This document shows, in pieces, positions 34,465 to 42,813 of a DNA stretch of 64,000 nucleotides. Source of the DNA: Candidatus Pseudobacter hemicellulosilyticus (GTDB taxonomy: Bacteria > Bacteroidota > Bacteroidia > Chitinophagales > Chitinophagaceae); NCBI GenBank assembly GCA_029202545.1, contig CP119311.1, positions 1,364,001 through 1,428,000 on the forward strand, read 5' to 3'. The position numbers were made by a program, and so were the translations under genes. Position 1 is the first letter of the stretch, and each line of letters opens with the position of its first letter. Below the pieces are notes generated by a model. It saw only the letters and a list, made by a program, of their open reading frames with translations. It did no database searches and had not been told where the DNA came from.

Positions 34465-35541
34465 ATGTTCACTATTGATGCCCACCTGGACCTTAGCATG
34501 AATGCCATGGAATGGAACCGAGACTTACGGCAACCAGTACCCGCTATCCGTGAAAGAGAACAGGGACTGAGTGATAAACCCGATCGGGCAAAAGGGACGG
34601 TGTCTTTCCCTGAATTGCGAAAAGGGAATATCGGACTGGTAGTGGCTACACAGATAGCCCGGTATGTAGCACCGGATAATCCGCTGCCTGGCTGGCATTC
34701 GCCGGAACAGGCCTGGGCGCAGACCCAGGCGCAGCTGGCCTGGTACAAGGCCATGGAAGCAGTGGGCGAGTTGGTGATGGTCCATGACCTGTCCACGCTG
34801 GAGCAGCAGGTCAACAACTGGAACGATGGACAGCCCAGGCACAACAAGCCTATCGGTTATATCCTCAGCCTGGAAGGGGCAGATTCATTGATCAGCCTTG
34901 ATCACCTGGAACTGGCCTGGCAATATGGACTGCGGGCAGTAGGTCCTGCGCACTATGGCCCGGGCCGCTATGCCAATGGCACCGATGCCACCGGTGGCCT
35001 GCATCTGATGGGAAAGGCATTGCTGAAAGCCATGGAGCAGCGGAATATTATTTTAGATGCCACTCATCTTTGTGATGATGCTTTCCGGGATGCTATGGAA
35101 CTGTACAATGGTCCGGTATGGGCCAGCCATAATAATTGCCGGGCGCTGGTGGACCATAACCGGCAGTTCAGTGATGACATGATCAGGGTGCTGATCCGGA
35201 AGGATGCGGTGATAGGCATGGCGCTGGATGCCTGGATGATGGTGCCGGGATGGGTGCGGCAGCAATCCACTCCTGAAGGCATGGATTGCAACCTGGAAAA
35301 AATGGCGGATCATATTGATCATATCTGCCAGCTGGCCGGTAATACAAGGCATGTAGGCATTGGCACCGACCTGGACGGCGCCTTTGGTAAAGAACAATGT
35401 CCCTACGACCTGGATACAATAGCTGACCTGCAAAAGATCCCCGCTATCCTGGAAAGGCGCGGATATTCAGCCAACGATATTGAAGGGATCATGCACGGCA
35501 ACTGGCTGCGCTTTCTGACAAAGGCCTGGGCTGTATCCTGA
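34465..35541 (+). CDS. Membrane dipeptidase (peptidase family M19)
   Basis: A 358-residue protein without a signal peptide. The zinc ligands are in DAHLDLS (residues 5-11), the LEGAD segment near 127, ATHLCDD and SHNNCRALVDHNRQFSDD around 192-230, and GTDLDGA near 293. These match renal dipeptidase-type M19 enzymes, which cleave dipeptides (often with a D- or dehydro-residue) using two metals. It is cotranscribed with the RidA-like gene, which could deal with reactive products of amino-acid turnover; this link is inference. Confidence 0.92.
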   Translation: MFTIDAHLDLSMNAMEWNRDLRQPVPAIREREQGLSDKPDRAKGTVSFPELRKGNIGLVVATQIARYVAPDNPLPGWHSPEQAWAQTQAQLAWYKAMEAVGELVMVHDLSTLEQQVNNWNDGQPRHNKPIGYILSLEGADSLISLDHLELAWQYGLRAVGPAHYGPGRYANGTDATGGLHLMGKALLKAMEQRNIILDATHLCDDAFRDAMELYNGPVWASHNNCRALVDHNRQFSDDMIRVLIRKDAVIGMALDAWMMVPGWVRQQSTPEGMDCNLEKMADHIDHICQLAGNTRHVGIGTDLDGAFGKEQCPYDLDTIADLQKIPAILERRGYSANDIEGIMHGNWLRFLTKAWAVS

Positions 35542-35577
35542 CAACCTGAGGCAATTGCGGTTCAGTCAGCAGGATAC
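35533..35577 (+). terminator. Terminator-like hairpin between convergent dipeptidase and NHL genes
   Basis: GTATCCTGAC (35533-35542) and GTCAGCAGGATAC (35565-35577), with inner AACC/GGTT pairs, form an imperfect hairpin over the dipeptidase stop codon. It has no T-tract, so confidence is modest. Confidence 0.4.
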
Positions 35578-35589
35578 CCCATTACAGGG

Positions 35590-36924
35590 TTATTCTTTCG
35601 TGATCTTCTTGATCTTTTTGCGTAGGGCGTCACAGACATAAAAAGTCATTTTACCCTGGGCATCCTGCTGCAAAACCATTCCTTCCGGGCGCTGGAAGAA
35701 GATCACCTGGGCATCACCATCTTCCTCTCCGGTACCGAAATTGTTACCGGCAAAATTGGTCTCCACACCCGCGGGCGTATACTTCTTGATCTTTGCCGTT
35801 CCGCTGTAAGCCACATAGGTATTTTTGTCCTTGTCTATTACAATATTGGTAGGGGCTGTATTGGCGGATAAATTACCGCCGATAGTAGTGACATCGCCGT
35901 TGGGGGTCATTTTTCTTACGTAGCCTGCACCCTTTTCTGCAATATACAGGTTGCCATCACTGTCAAAAGTTATACCGCCCGGCGAAGGAATGCCTGCAGT
36001 GAGACCGTTGCCGTCCCGGTGGGCATTCTGTCCATCGCCTGCTACTGTGGTAACCTTGCTGTTGGCCAGTTCTATCCTTCGGATGCGGTGGTTCATGTGA
36101 TCGCCAACATAGAGATGCGTACCGCCTGCATTCAATGCCAATCCGTAAGGCATGGCGAAGCGCGCATCAGTACCAATGCCATCCACATAACCAAATTCTT
36201 CGCTTTTGCCTGCAACAGTGCTGACCACGCCGGTTGCGCTGATCCTGCGGATCACGTGATTCATTTCATCGGCTACGTAAATATTTCTATTTGCATCCAT
36301 GACCAGGGCATTCAGTGTATTGAAGCGGGCGTTGGCGGCATCGCCATCCCTGAAACCACTGGCATTGCCGCCGGCCACCGTACTCACTACGCCTTGTGGC
36401 GTGATCTTCCTGATCTTATGCAGGTCTGTCACAAAGAGGTTGCCGGCATTATCCATGATCAGGCCGGAGGGCCAGCGAAAGCTGGCGGTAGCTGCCGGGC
36501 CATCGGTCTGGTCCCATACGCCGGTGCCGGCAAAATTGCTGACCAGCCAGCCGATGCGGTGAAATGCTTTTGTTTTGGTGACGGTCTTGCTATTGGCCCT
36601 TATGGTAATATCGTGATCACCCTGGGGCAGGCTGGCAGGCATTGTTATATCCAGTTGAGTGGTTGTGGCGTTCTCTACCACGGTGGTGTGCGGACCGATA
36701 CTGACCAGGTTCTGGCTGGCAGTGGCGTTAAAGCCTGTTCCTTTAATGACCAGTATGCCTGCTTCTGCGCTTTCCGGGCTCACGGAAGTAATAGTCAGTT
36801 CTTTATTGCCATTGTCCGGCCCGGGCCCGGGTCCCGGACCTGGGCCAGGATCCGGATCAGCAGGATCGCCAGGTTTACTACAGGCAAAAAGCAGCAGGCA
36901 GCAAACAACGGGAAATAATTTCAT
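35590..36924 (-). CDS. NHL-repeat lipoprotein with IPT/TIG domain
   Basis: A 444-residue protein. The signal peptide MKLFPVVCCLLLFAC has a lipobox (LFAC). A Pro-Gly linker (PDPGPGPGPGPGPGPDNG) leads to an IPT/TIG domain (about residues 43-120: LTITSVSPESAEAGILVIKGTGFNATASQNLVSIGP). Residues about 128-440 are six NHL-like beta-propeller repeats (ASFRWPSGLIMDNAGNLFVTDLHKIRKITPQGVVSTVAGGN and similar, with VAG..D in each). Such propellers bind ligands or other proteins on the cell surface; no catalytic residues are seen. It is likely outer-membrane anchored. It is convergent with the M19 dipeptidase gene. Confidence 0.9.
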   Translation of the reverse strand: MKLFPVVCCLLLFACSKPGDPADPDPGPGPGPGPGPDNGNKELTITSVSPESAEAGILVIKGTGFNATASQNLVSIGPHTTVVENATTTQLDITMPASLPQGDHDITIRANSKTVTKTKAFHRIGWLVSNFAGTGVWDQTDGPAATASFRWPSGLIMDNAGNLFVTDLHKIRKITPQGVVSTVAGGNASGFRDGDAANARFNTLNALVMDANRNIYVADEMNHVIRRISATGVVSTVAGKSEEFGYVDGIGTDARFAMPYGLALNAGGTHLYVGDHMNHRIRRIELANSKVTTVAGDGQNAHRDGNGLTAGIPSPGGITFDSDGNLYIAEKGAGYVRKMTPNGDVTTIGGNLSANTAPTNIVIDKDKNTYVAYSGTAKIKKYTPAGVETNFAGNNFGTGEEDGDAQVIFFQRPEGMVLQQDAQGKMTFYVCDALRKKIKKITKE

Positions 36925-37064
36925 GGTAAGATCAGGTATGATTGACAGAATAAGATTTACCCTTAAATCTACCTGTAATCAATAGCCTGCGTAAGGGCTA
37001 CACCATGAAGCCACTGTTCTGCCTGCTGAACTGACGGAACCGGTAACCGAAAAGCAATGGTTAA

Positions 37065-37508
37065 TTATGCTTCGGCCAGTTCTTTTATTTTTTGAAGGGC
37101 GTTGTCCCAGGCTGTATTCATGGTTTCGAAATAATCTTCTCCCATGCCTGTATTGATGTTAAGGGTAGTGCTGTCATTGTTTTTGCTGAGACGATAGGTT
37201 TCCCGGTGGCCCTTGATGGCTTTGGCGCCTTCGCTTTCATAATCTTCTTTGCCATGCATGATGAAGCCGGTAAGTTCCACATCCAGTAATTCATTGGGTT
37301 TGCTGGCGGCCACTTTACCAATCATGCCGCACTGGGTATCATCCAGGAACTGAACGGGGCTGCCGGTTTGCCAATCAGTGATGGCATGGGAGCCGGGGCT
37401 GAAAAAAGCATACCATTCCCGGATCAGCTGGTCGTTGATCAGCACATTCCATACTTTTTCAGGCGATGCCTGGATATCGATGGATTTCACAATAGGTTTG
37501 ATGTCCAT
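37065..37508 (-). CDS. SRPBCC-family (AHSA1-like) protein
   Basis: I chose the start ATG at 37508 (MDIKPIVKSIDIQASPEKVWNVL) rather than the longer frame reaching 37736, because the N-terminal extension lacks family features. The 147 residues have the START/AHSA1 lead-in, IREWYAFFSPGSHAITDWQTGSPVQFLDD and the long C-terminal helix (GEDYFETMNTAWDNALQKIKELA). Members bind small hydrophobic ligands or assist chaperones. An inverted repeat upstream (37535-37564) may be its operator. Confidence 0.85.
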   Translation of the reverse strand: MDIKPIVKSIDIQASPEKVWNVLINDQLIREWYAFFSPGSHAITDWQTGSPVQFLDDTQCGMIGKVAASKPNELLDVELTGFIMHGKEDYESEGAKAIKGHRETYRLSKNNDSTTLNINTGMGEDYFETMNTAWDNALQKIKELAEA

Positions 37509-37534
37509 GGTAATTTTTTTTGAATGATAAATAG

Positions 37535-37564
37535 TGATACTACAAATTTCATGCAGTGGTATCA
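37535..37564. promoter_or_regulatory. Inverted repeat upstream of the SRPBCC gene
   Basis: TGATACTAC (37535-37543), 12 bases, GTGGTATCA (37556-37564); eight of nine bases match. It is operator-like and lies 27 bases before the SRPBCC start codon. It could bind a regulator not encoded here. Confidence 0.35.
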
Positions 37565-37702
37565 TATTAATAGGGGGTAGTTGAGACAGGCTGCAGGGGT
37601 GAATGCGACTACCACAAATGTCCTTCACCGGCATTTTCCTGATTCGTCTACCATTTGCATAGGTTTGTCCGATTTCTACAAGACTATGGCTGCAACTATT
37701 CC

Positions 37703-37710
37703 TACTTTTG
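37703..37710 (+). promoter_or_regulatory. Promoter box of the ASCH-domain gene
   Basis: TACTTTTG, an exact TAnnTTTG box, 15 bases before the ATG at 37726. The -33 element is not clear. The predicted leader is about 9 bases. Confidence 0.45.
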
Positions 37711-37725
37711 AGAAAATTTTCCCGT

Positions 37726-38316
37726 ATGCTTTTCAAACAGGTTCACTTTAATAGCGTGCCATCAGGCGCTGTTACACTGGCATTCCGTAAATGGAAGCAG
37801 CCTGCTGTAAACAAAGGAAGCCTGATCAGGACCGATACCGGAGTTATAGAGATCGATAGCATTGAGCCCGTCAGTATTGACCAGATCACTGTGCAGGATG
37901 CGCTGGCCGCCGGTTATGCCGAACTGCCTGTGCTGGTACAGCTCCTGGAAAAAATACCGGAAGGGATCATCTACCGGATACAGGGGCATTACCATGCAGC
38001 AGCGGAGCAGCCTGCACTTTCTGATGCAGATTTTGAACAGATACGCCAGCAGCTGTTCCAGCTGGAGCTGCACAGCAGGCAGGACAACTGGACCATTGCC
38101 ACCCTGATGCTGATCCAGGAATACCCGCAGCTCCGGGCTGCTGAACTGGCGGAGTATACGGGCAGGAACCAGGAATGGCTCAAGCTCCAGGTTGGGAAAC
38201 TGGATAAGCTGGGATTGATCAGCAGCCAGGAGGAGCAGTATTGTTTGTCGCCCCTGGGCCGGTTGGTCCTGGGCCGGATGCTGGAAGAGGCTACCGGTTT
38301 CCTGCGTTCTGCCTGA
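37726..38316 (+). CDS. ASCH-like domain protein with C-terminal winged-helix-like part
   Basis: The start is ATG 37726 (MLFKQVHFNSVPSGAVTL); a TTG 18 bases earlier lies inside the promoter box. Residues 1-75 resemble an ASCH domain (FNSVPSGAVTLAFRKWKQPAV..GSLIRTDTGVIEIDSIEPV), a PUA-like fold tied to RNA binding. Residues about 115-190 (LRAAELAEYTGRNQEWLKLQVGKLDKLGLISSQEEQYCLSPLGRLVLGRMLEE) look like a winged helix-turn-helix. I infer a nucleic-acid-binding regulator, but no target is visible. The product is 196 residues and stands alone. Confidence 0.7.
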   Translation: MLFKQVHFNSVPSGAVTLAFRKWKQPAVNKGSLIRTDTGVIEIDSIEPVSIDQITVQDALAAGYAELPVLVQLLEKIPEGIIYRIQGHYHAAAEQPALSDADFEQIRQQLFQLELHSRQDNWTIATLMLIQEYPQLRAAELAEYTGRNQEWLKLQVGKLDKLGLISSQEEQYCLSPLGRLVLGRMLEEATGFLRSA

Positions 38317-38388
38317 TTAACGCCTTTTTCACAACAGGCGGGTTAAACGTTTCCACTGGCGGGCGGTCATACCCTAAACGCTCCCTTT

Positions 38389-39306
38389 ATGAAACCAGTA
38401 GTTTACCCCTTTTTAATAGCCGGCATCCTTGCCGTTTCCGGAAACCTGAGTGCCCAAAGTGGCGCCGGTGTGGATTCTACCGGTTTGCCCGGTGATCAGT
38501 TCAGCCTGCAGGGCGCCCTGGAACTGTTCCGTAAGGCTGAATCGCCTGAAGCATTCGAAAAGCTGCTCAACTCAAAAGACAATAGTGTCAATAACCTGGA
38601 CCTCAATGAGGATGGCCAGGTAGATTATATCTCCGTCATTGACCGGGCAGGAACCAATACCCATGCATTTGTATTGCAGGTGGCCGTATCCGCCTCGGAA
38701 AAACAGGATATTGCTGTGATTGAGCTGGAAAAGACCGGACCAGAAACAGCCATGGTACAGATAGTGGGGGATGAAGACCTGTATGGTGAGCAGGTGATTG
38801 TGGAACCCAGGTCGGAGGAAGCGGATCAGACCTATGCAGACCCGCGCCTGGTAAGGCCCCGAGGCCCGGCCATGGAAGAAGCGGCAGCGCCTGAAGCTAT
38901 TGTGGTGAATGTCTGGTTCTGGCCTGGAGTGCGCTTTGTATATGCACCGGTATATGCAGCTTGGGTATCGCCTTGGAGATGGCATTACTATCCAACCTGG
39001 TACAGGCCCTGGCGTCCGCTGGCCTGGCATGTGGTCCGTCCCCGTGTAATTGTTTACCAAAGACCTTTTGTAGTGGTGCATACGCACCGCGTAATGGCTG
39101 CGCATCGTGTATATACACCAGTAAGAGTATATTCCACTTCTGTAAGGACCAGGAATGCAGTGGTAGTAAATAATTACCGGGTAACCCGCACCAAAACCAC
39201 TGTCACTGGTCCCAGGGGACATGCTGTTACAAAGACCAGCACCACCGTTCGTGGAAAGAACGGACATGTAAAAGCTAAACATACGAGGGTAAGAAGCCGA
39301 CACTAA
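38389..39306 (+). CDS. Secreted hypothetical protein with aromatic His/Arg-rich tail
   Basis: A 305-residue protein. Signal peptide MKPVVYPFLIAGILAVSGNLSAQ. The first half contains an EF-hand-like loop (NLDLNEDGQVDYISVID, near residue 67) and acidic strands. From about residue 170 the sequence becomes a long Trp/Tyr/Arg/His-rich stretch (WRWHYYPTWYRPWRPLAWHVVRPR and onward), then Thr/Lys/Arg-rich repeats (TKTTVTGPRGHAVTKTSTTV). I do not recognise a named family. The composition suggests binding to polyanions or the cell surface. It is probably monocistronic, ending at the hairpin at 39325-39363. Confidence 0.8.
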   Translation: MKPVVYPFLIAGILAVSGNLSAQSGAGVDSTGLPGDQFSLQGALELFRKAESPEAFEKLLNSKDNSVNNLDLNEDGQVDYISVIDRAGTNTHAFVLQVAVSASEKQDIAVIELEKTGPETAMVQIVGDEDLYGEQVIVEPRSEEADQTYADPRLVRPRGPAMEEAAAPEAIVVNVWFWPGVRFVYAPVYAAWVSPWRWHYYPTWYRPWRPLAWHVVRPRVIVYQRPFVVVHTHRVMAAHRVYTPVRVYSTSVRTRNAVVVNNYRVTRTKTTVTGPRGHAVTKTSTTVRGKNGHVKAKHTRVRSRH

Positions 39307-39324
39307 TTCAAAAATTATATCATT

Positions 39325-39363
39325 CAAAGCGGTTGTATCAAAAGGGTTGATACAGCCGCTTTG
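39325..39363 (+). terminator. Terminator hairpin after the 38389 gene
   Basis: CAAAGCGGTTGTATCAA (39325-39341), loop AAGGG, TTGATACAGCCGCTTTG (39347-39363), a 17-bp stem with one G-T. The following T-run is short (GAGTTTTGG). Confidence 0.55.
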
Positions 39364-39491
39364 AGTTTTGGTATCTGATAGCGGTAGTTTAGCCATCTGA
39401 GCGATGCGCAGCCGCTGTCCTAAGATTTGATACAAATTCTTTGTTGTTCCGACAATGATCGGGGTCAGTCTTTTGGCAACTCCATCCTGGT

Positions 39492-39499
39492 TATCTTTG
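39492..39499 (+). promoter_or_regulatory. Promoter box of the TonB-dependent receptor gene
   Basis: TATCTTTG (39492-39499), exact TAnnTTTG, six bases before ATG 39505; TTTG lies 16 bases upstream (39472-39475). The predicted transcription start is at or near the start codon. Confidence 0.45.
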
Positions 39500-39504
39500 G
39501 AAGC

Positions 39505-41718
39505 ATGAAAACATTGCTTGTAACCTTTCTTATCCTAATCACCGCTGTAGCATCCGGCCAGGGTGTCCGCGGCATTGTTGTAGCCCGGCAAAATATGCCG
39601 CTGGATGGCGCCACCATCTACAATTTATCCAATGGCAGCCATGAGCACAGTAATGAAAACGGGTTCTTTTACCTGAAAGATGCCCGCAAAGGAGACTCGC
39701 TGAAGATCACGCATGTTTCCTATCTCCCCATCACTTTAGTAGTTGTACAGGATACGCTCCTGGTACGTATGGAGCCTGCCGCTTTCCAATTGGAGAATAT
39801 CACTATCCAGGCCTCTCCCAAAACCCTTCATATTATTTCCAATATTGACCTGCAGACCAATCCCGTGAACTCTTCACAGGAACTGCTGCGCAAAGTGCCG
39901 GGCCTGTTCATTGGTCAGCATGCCGGTGGCGGCAAGGCCGAGCAGATCTTCCTGCGCGGCTTTGATATAGACCATGGCACTGATATCAATATCACCATTG
40001 ACGGGATGCCCGTTAATATGGTCAGCCATGCACATGGACAGGGCTATGCCGATCTGCATTTCCTGATCCCCGAGACCATTGAAAAGATCGATTTTGATAA
40101 AGGCCCCTATACAGCTGCCAAAGGAAACCTGGCTACAGCGGGCTATGTGGCTTTCCGCACCAAAGAACGACTGGACAATAGCGCCGTTACCCTGGAAGCC
40201 GGTAAGTTTGGTACTTTCAGGACCCTGGGCATGTTCAACCTGGTCAACAATGAACGGCAATCAGCCTGGATAGGCACCGAATACCTGAAGACCGATGGTT
40301 ATTTTGAGGCGCCGCAAAATTTTAACCGCCTCAACCTGATCGGTAAATACACGGCCTGGCTGCCCAACAACGATAAGCTCTCTGTTTCCGCTTCGCATTT
40401 TACCAGTAAATGGGATGCCAGCGGGCAGATCCCCCAGCGGGCAATAGATGCAGGGCTGATCGGCCGCTTTGGCGCTATCGACGCCACGGAAGGTGGTAAT
40501 ACCAGTCGCTCCAATATCAACCTGCAATTTTTTAAACAGGTGGATGCCACCAGCTTTGTAAAAAATACCGCCTTCTTCAGCCACTATGATTTTGAACTCT
40601 ATTCCAACTTCACTTTCTTCCTGAATGATCCGGATAATGGCGACCAGATAAAGCAAAAAGAAAAACGAAACATATTCGGCTTTGAATCCGAATACAATAA
40701 GACCTATTACCTGAAGAACAACTCAGCCATCGACCTCCAGGTGGGCGCTGGCCTGCGCAATGATGATGTTAATGATATTGAGCTGTCGCACACTGTCAAC
40801 AGGAAAACAACGCTGGAGGCTATTCAACTGGGGGATGTAGACGAGACCAATGCCTACGGCTACGCCAATGCAGAATGGAAGCTGGGCAAATGGGTCATCA
40901 ATCCCGCGCTCCGGTTCGACTATCTGCGTTTTCAATACCAGGATAAGCTTTCACCCGTATACAGTAACCTGGCGCAAAGCAGTTCCATCCTTAGTCCCAA
41001 ACTCAATATTATTTTCAACCAGAACCATCACCTGCAGTATTTCCTGAAACTGGGCAAAGGTTTCCATAGCAATGATACCCGGGTAGTGATAGCGCAGGAA
41101 GGCCATGAGATCCTGCCCGCAGCCTATGGCGCCGACCTGGGCCTGATCTGGAAACCCTTACCGCGACTGGTATTCAACACCGCTTTCTGGTATCTCTACC
41201 TGCAACAGGAATTTGTATATGTGGGCGATGAAGGCGTAGTAGAACCCAGCGGTAAGACCCGCCGCCAGGGCCTGGACCTGGGCCTCCGCTACCAGCTGGG
41301 CAAATACCTGTTCCTGAATGGCGATTTCACCTATACCCATTCCCGCGCTGCAGAAGAAGCCAAGGGCGAAGACTATATTCCGCTGGCGCCCCGTATCACC
41401 CTGGCGGGTGGCCTGAGCATGAAACTGCCTTCGGGCCTGAACGGCAGCGTCAAAACGCGCTGGCTGGGACATCGCCCGGCCAATGAGGACAACAGCATTG
41501 AAGCCAAAGGCTATTGTATCACTGACCTCAACCTGAACTACCAATGGAAGCAGTTCGGTTTCGGCATCATCACCGAAAATATTTTCAATGCCGCCTGGAA
41601 TGAAACGCAGTTTGCCACAGAAAGCCGCCTGAAAAATGAACCTGCTTCTGTCACCGAAATTCATTTTACGCCGGGAACGCCGTTTAATATCCGGGGGATG
41701 ATCACGTATCGGTTTTGA
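39505..41718 (+). CDS. TonB-dependent receptor
   Basis: The start is ATG 39505, which begins the signal peptide MKTLLVTFLILITAVASGQ; the open frame upstream to 39427 is spurious. The 737 residues: carboxypeptidase-regulatory-like domain (VRGIVVARQNMPLDGATIYNLSNGSHEHSNENGFFYL), plug (SSQELLRKVPGLFIGQHAGGGKAEQIFLRGFDIDHGTDINITIDGMPVNMVSHAHGQGYAD), barrel, and a C-terminal PFNIRGMITYRF typical of TonB-dependent barrels. The plug carries the unusual His-rich segment DHGTDIN..NMVSHAHGQG, often found in receptors for metals or metal complexes; the substrate remains inferred. No binding-protein gene flanks it. Confidence 0.9.
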   Translation: MKTLLVTFLILITAVASGQGVRGIVVARQNMPLDGATIYNLSNGSHEHSNENGFFYLKDARKGDSLKITHVSYLPITLVVVQDTLLVRMEPAAFQLENITIQASPKTLHIISNIDLQTNPVNSSQELLRKVPGLFIGQHAGGGKAEQIFLRGFDIDHGTDINITIDGMPVNMVSHAHGQGYADLHFLIPETIEKIDFDKGPYTAAKGNLATAGYVAFRTKERLDNSAVTLEAGKFGTFRTLGMFNLVNNERQSAWIGTEYLKTDGYFEAPQNFNRLNLIGKYTAWLPNNDKLSVSASHFTSKWDASGQIPQRAIDAGLIGRFGAIDATEGGNTSRSNINLQFFKQVDATSFVKNTAFFSHYDFELYSNFTFFLNDPDNGDQIKQKEKRNIFGFESEYNKTYYLKNNSAIDLQVGAGLRNDDVNDIELSHTVNRKTTLEAIQLGDVDETNAYGYANAEWKLGKWVINPALRFDYLRFQYQDKLSPVYSNLAQSSSILSPKLNIIFNQNHHLQYFLKLGKGFHSNDTRVVIAQEGHEILPAAYGADLGLIWKPLPRLVFNTAFWYLYLQQEFVYVGDEGVVEPSGKTRRQGLDLGLRYQLGKYLFLNGDFTYTHSRAAEEAKGEDYIPLAPRITLAGGLSMKLPSGLNGSVKTRWLGHRPANEDNSIEAKGYCITDLNLNYQWKQFGFGIITENIFNAAWNETQFATESRLKNEPASVTEIHFTPGTPFNIRGMITYRF

Positions 41719-41842
41719 TCAACAGCTCATGATCAGCGTCAAGAAAATAATTATAACTATTTGACTGCCAATTAATTTAAATTATCTGGCTCTCCGCCGG
41801 GCAAATAAACCAACTATAAAGCAGGCGAAACGGATATTCTAA

Positions 41843-41872
41843 ATTAAGTTGCACTTAACTTTAAAGTTAAGT
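41843..41872. promoter_or_regulatory. Palindromic operator/promoter of the TAC cassette
   Basis: The perfect 20-bp palindrome ACTTAACTTTAAAGTTAAGT lies at 41853-41872. A third half-site TTAAGT (41844-41849) forms a second inverted repeat with ACTTAA of the palindrome (41853-41858). TAACTTTA inside (41856-41863) resembles a TAnnTTTG box. The palindrome ends at the base before the TTG codon at 41874. This is the layout of an autoregulated toxin-antitoxin operon. Confidence 0.6.
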
Positions 41873-41873
41873 T

Positions 41874-42371
41874 TTGGTTGTTGCCTTTGAAAATATTCCG
41901 GAACTTTGTTCGGGTAATGTGCTATTCCAGTCTGTAAGATTTGGGAATGAACCGTTGTCTGAATTTGAAAAGTTTGATCAACAGGAATTTACGAGAGATG
42001 TGCATATTGAAGAGCTGCACTACTTATATGCCATAATAGAAGAAATCCGGAAAAGAGGGGCTAAAGAGTATTACTTCAAACCTGAAGGACCGGCCAAAGC
42101 TCTTCCCAGGGTCACAGAACTGGTAAAGAATAGAAACAAAATTGATTTTGGGATCAGGTTGTATTGCATACTCGTCAGTGAAAGCCTGGTTATTCTATTG
42201 AACGGCGGCATTAAAACAAAACGGAACCCAAGAGATTGTCCAAATCTGTGTACTCACTTTGATAGAGCAATTAAAATAGCTGAAAGATTACAAAAAGGAT
42301 TAAAAGAGGGGTTGATCTATATTTCAGAACAAGGCATTCAATTGGAAGAACATGTTGAATTCACCATTTAA
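41874..42371 (+). CDS. HigB/RelE-like toxin of a toxin-antitoxin-chaperone cassette
   Basis: A 165-residue frame from TTG 41874. The stop at 41868 excludes a longer form; no ATG is near, so GTG 41919 is an alternative (150 residues). The second half follows the HigB/phage Gp49 pattern: YYFKPEGPAKALPRVTELVKNRNKIDFGIRLYCILVSESLVILLNGGIKTKRNPRDCPNL, with Arg/Lys residues in the strand and KTKRNPRDCP loop typical of RelE-fold ribonucleases. Such toxins cleave mRNA at the ribosome. It is 10 bases before the antitoxin gene and its DNA is AT-rich (60 bases at 42001 are 40 % G+C, versus 58 % at 43501), suggesting transfer. Confidence 0.72.
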   Translation: MVVAFENIPELCSGNVLFQSVRFGNEPLSEFEKFDQQEFTRDVHIEELHYLYAIIEEIRKRGAKEYYFKPEGPAKALPRVTELVKNRNKIDFGIRLYCILVSESLVILLNGGIKTKRNPRDCPNLCTHFDRAIKIAERLQKGLKEGLIYISEQGIQLEEHVEFTI

Positions 42372-42381
42372 TATTTAGGCT

Positions 42382-42813
42382 ATGCCACTTCATAAATACA
42401 AAGAGGTAATCAATAATACTCCTGATGAAATCAAATATTTCGTTGAGGATTCCATGCATATCCTTGACAGGATACATGAGCTGCTGGATGATAAATTTGA
42501 AGGGAAGCAAAAACTGCTGGCAGAAAAGCTGGGTAAATCAGAAGCAGAGGTCAGTAAGATGTTGAGCGGGGTGCAAAACTTTACACTCAAAACGTTATCG
42601 AAGTTACGTGCAGCGTTTGGCGAACCGATCATAGCTGTTTGCACAAATAATCACGAACAGGCTGTTTTCACTCCTGTTAAAAATGCTGCATGGTCTGGCA
42701 GAAAGATCTTATCGATCAAACCAAATGGTAGATTGGCAGAAGAAAACAATACTGTTTCGACGTACATCCCCATTGAAACAAAGCCTGTCAAAGGAGAAAA
42801 CAAATTAGCATGA
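42382..42813 (+). CDS. HigA-like helix-turn-helix antitoxin with C-terminal extension
   Basis: A 143-residue protein. The N-terminal helix ([23 protein letters not shown]) leads to an XRE-type helix-turn-helix at about residues 42-86 ([39 protein letters not shown]). Residues 87-143 form a tail beyond the HTH ([26 protein letters not shown]...NKLA). In known TAC systems such a tail, the chaperone addiction domain, is what the SecB-like chaperone binds. I infer the same here. The stop overlaps the next start by 4 bases (ATGA). Confidence 0.75.
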
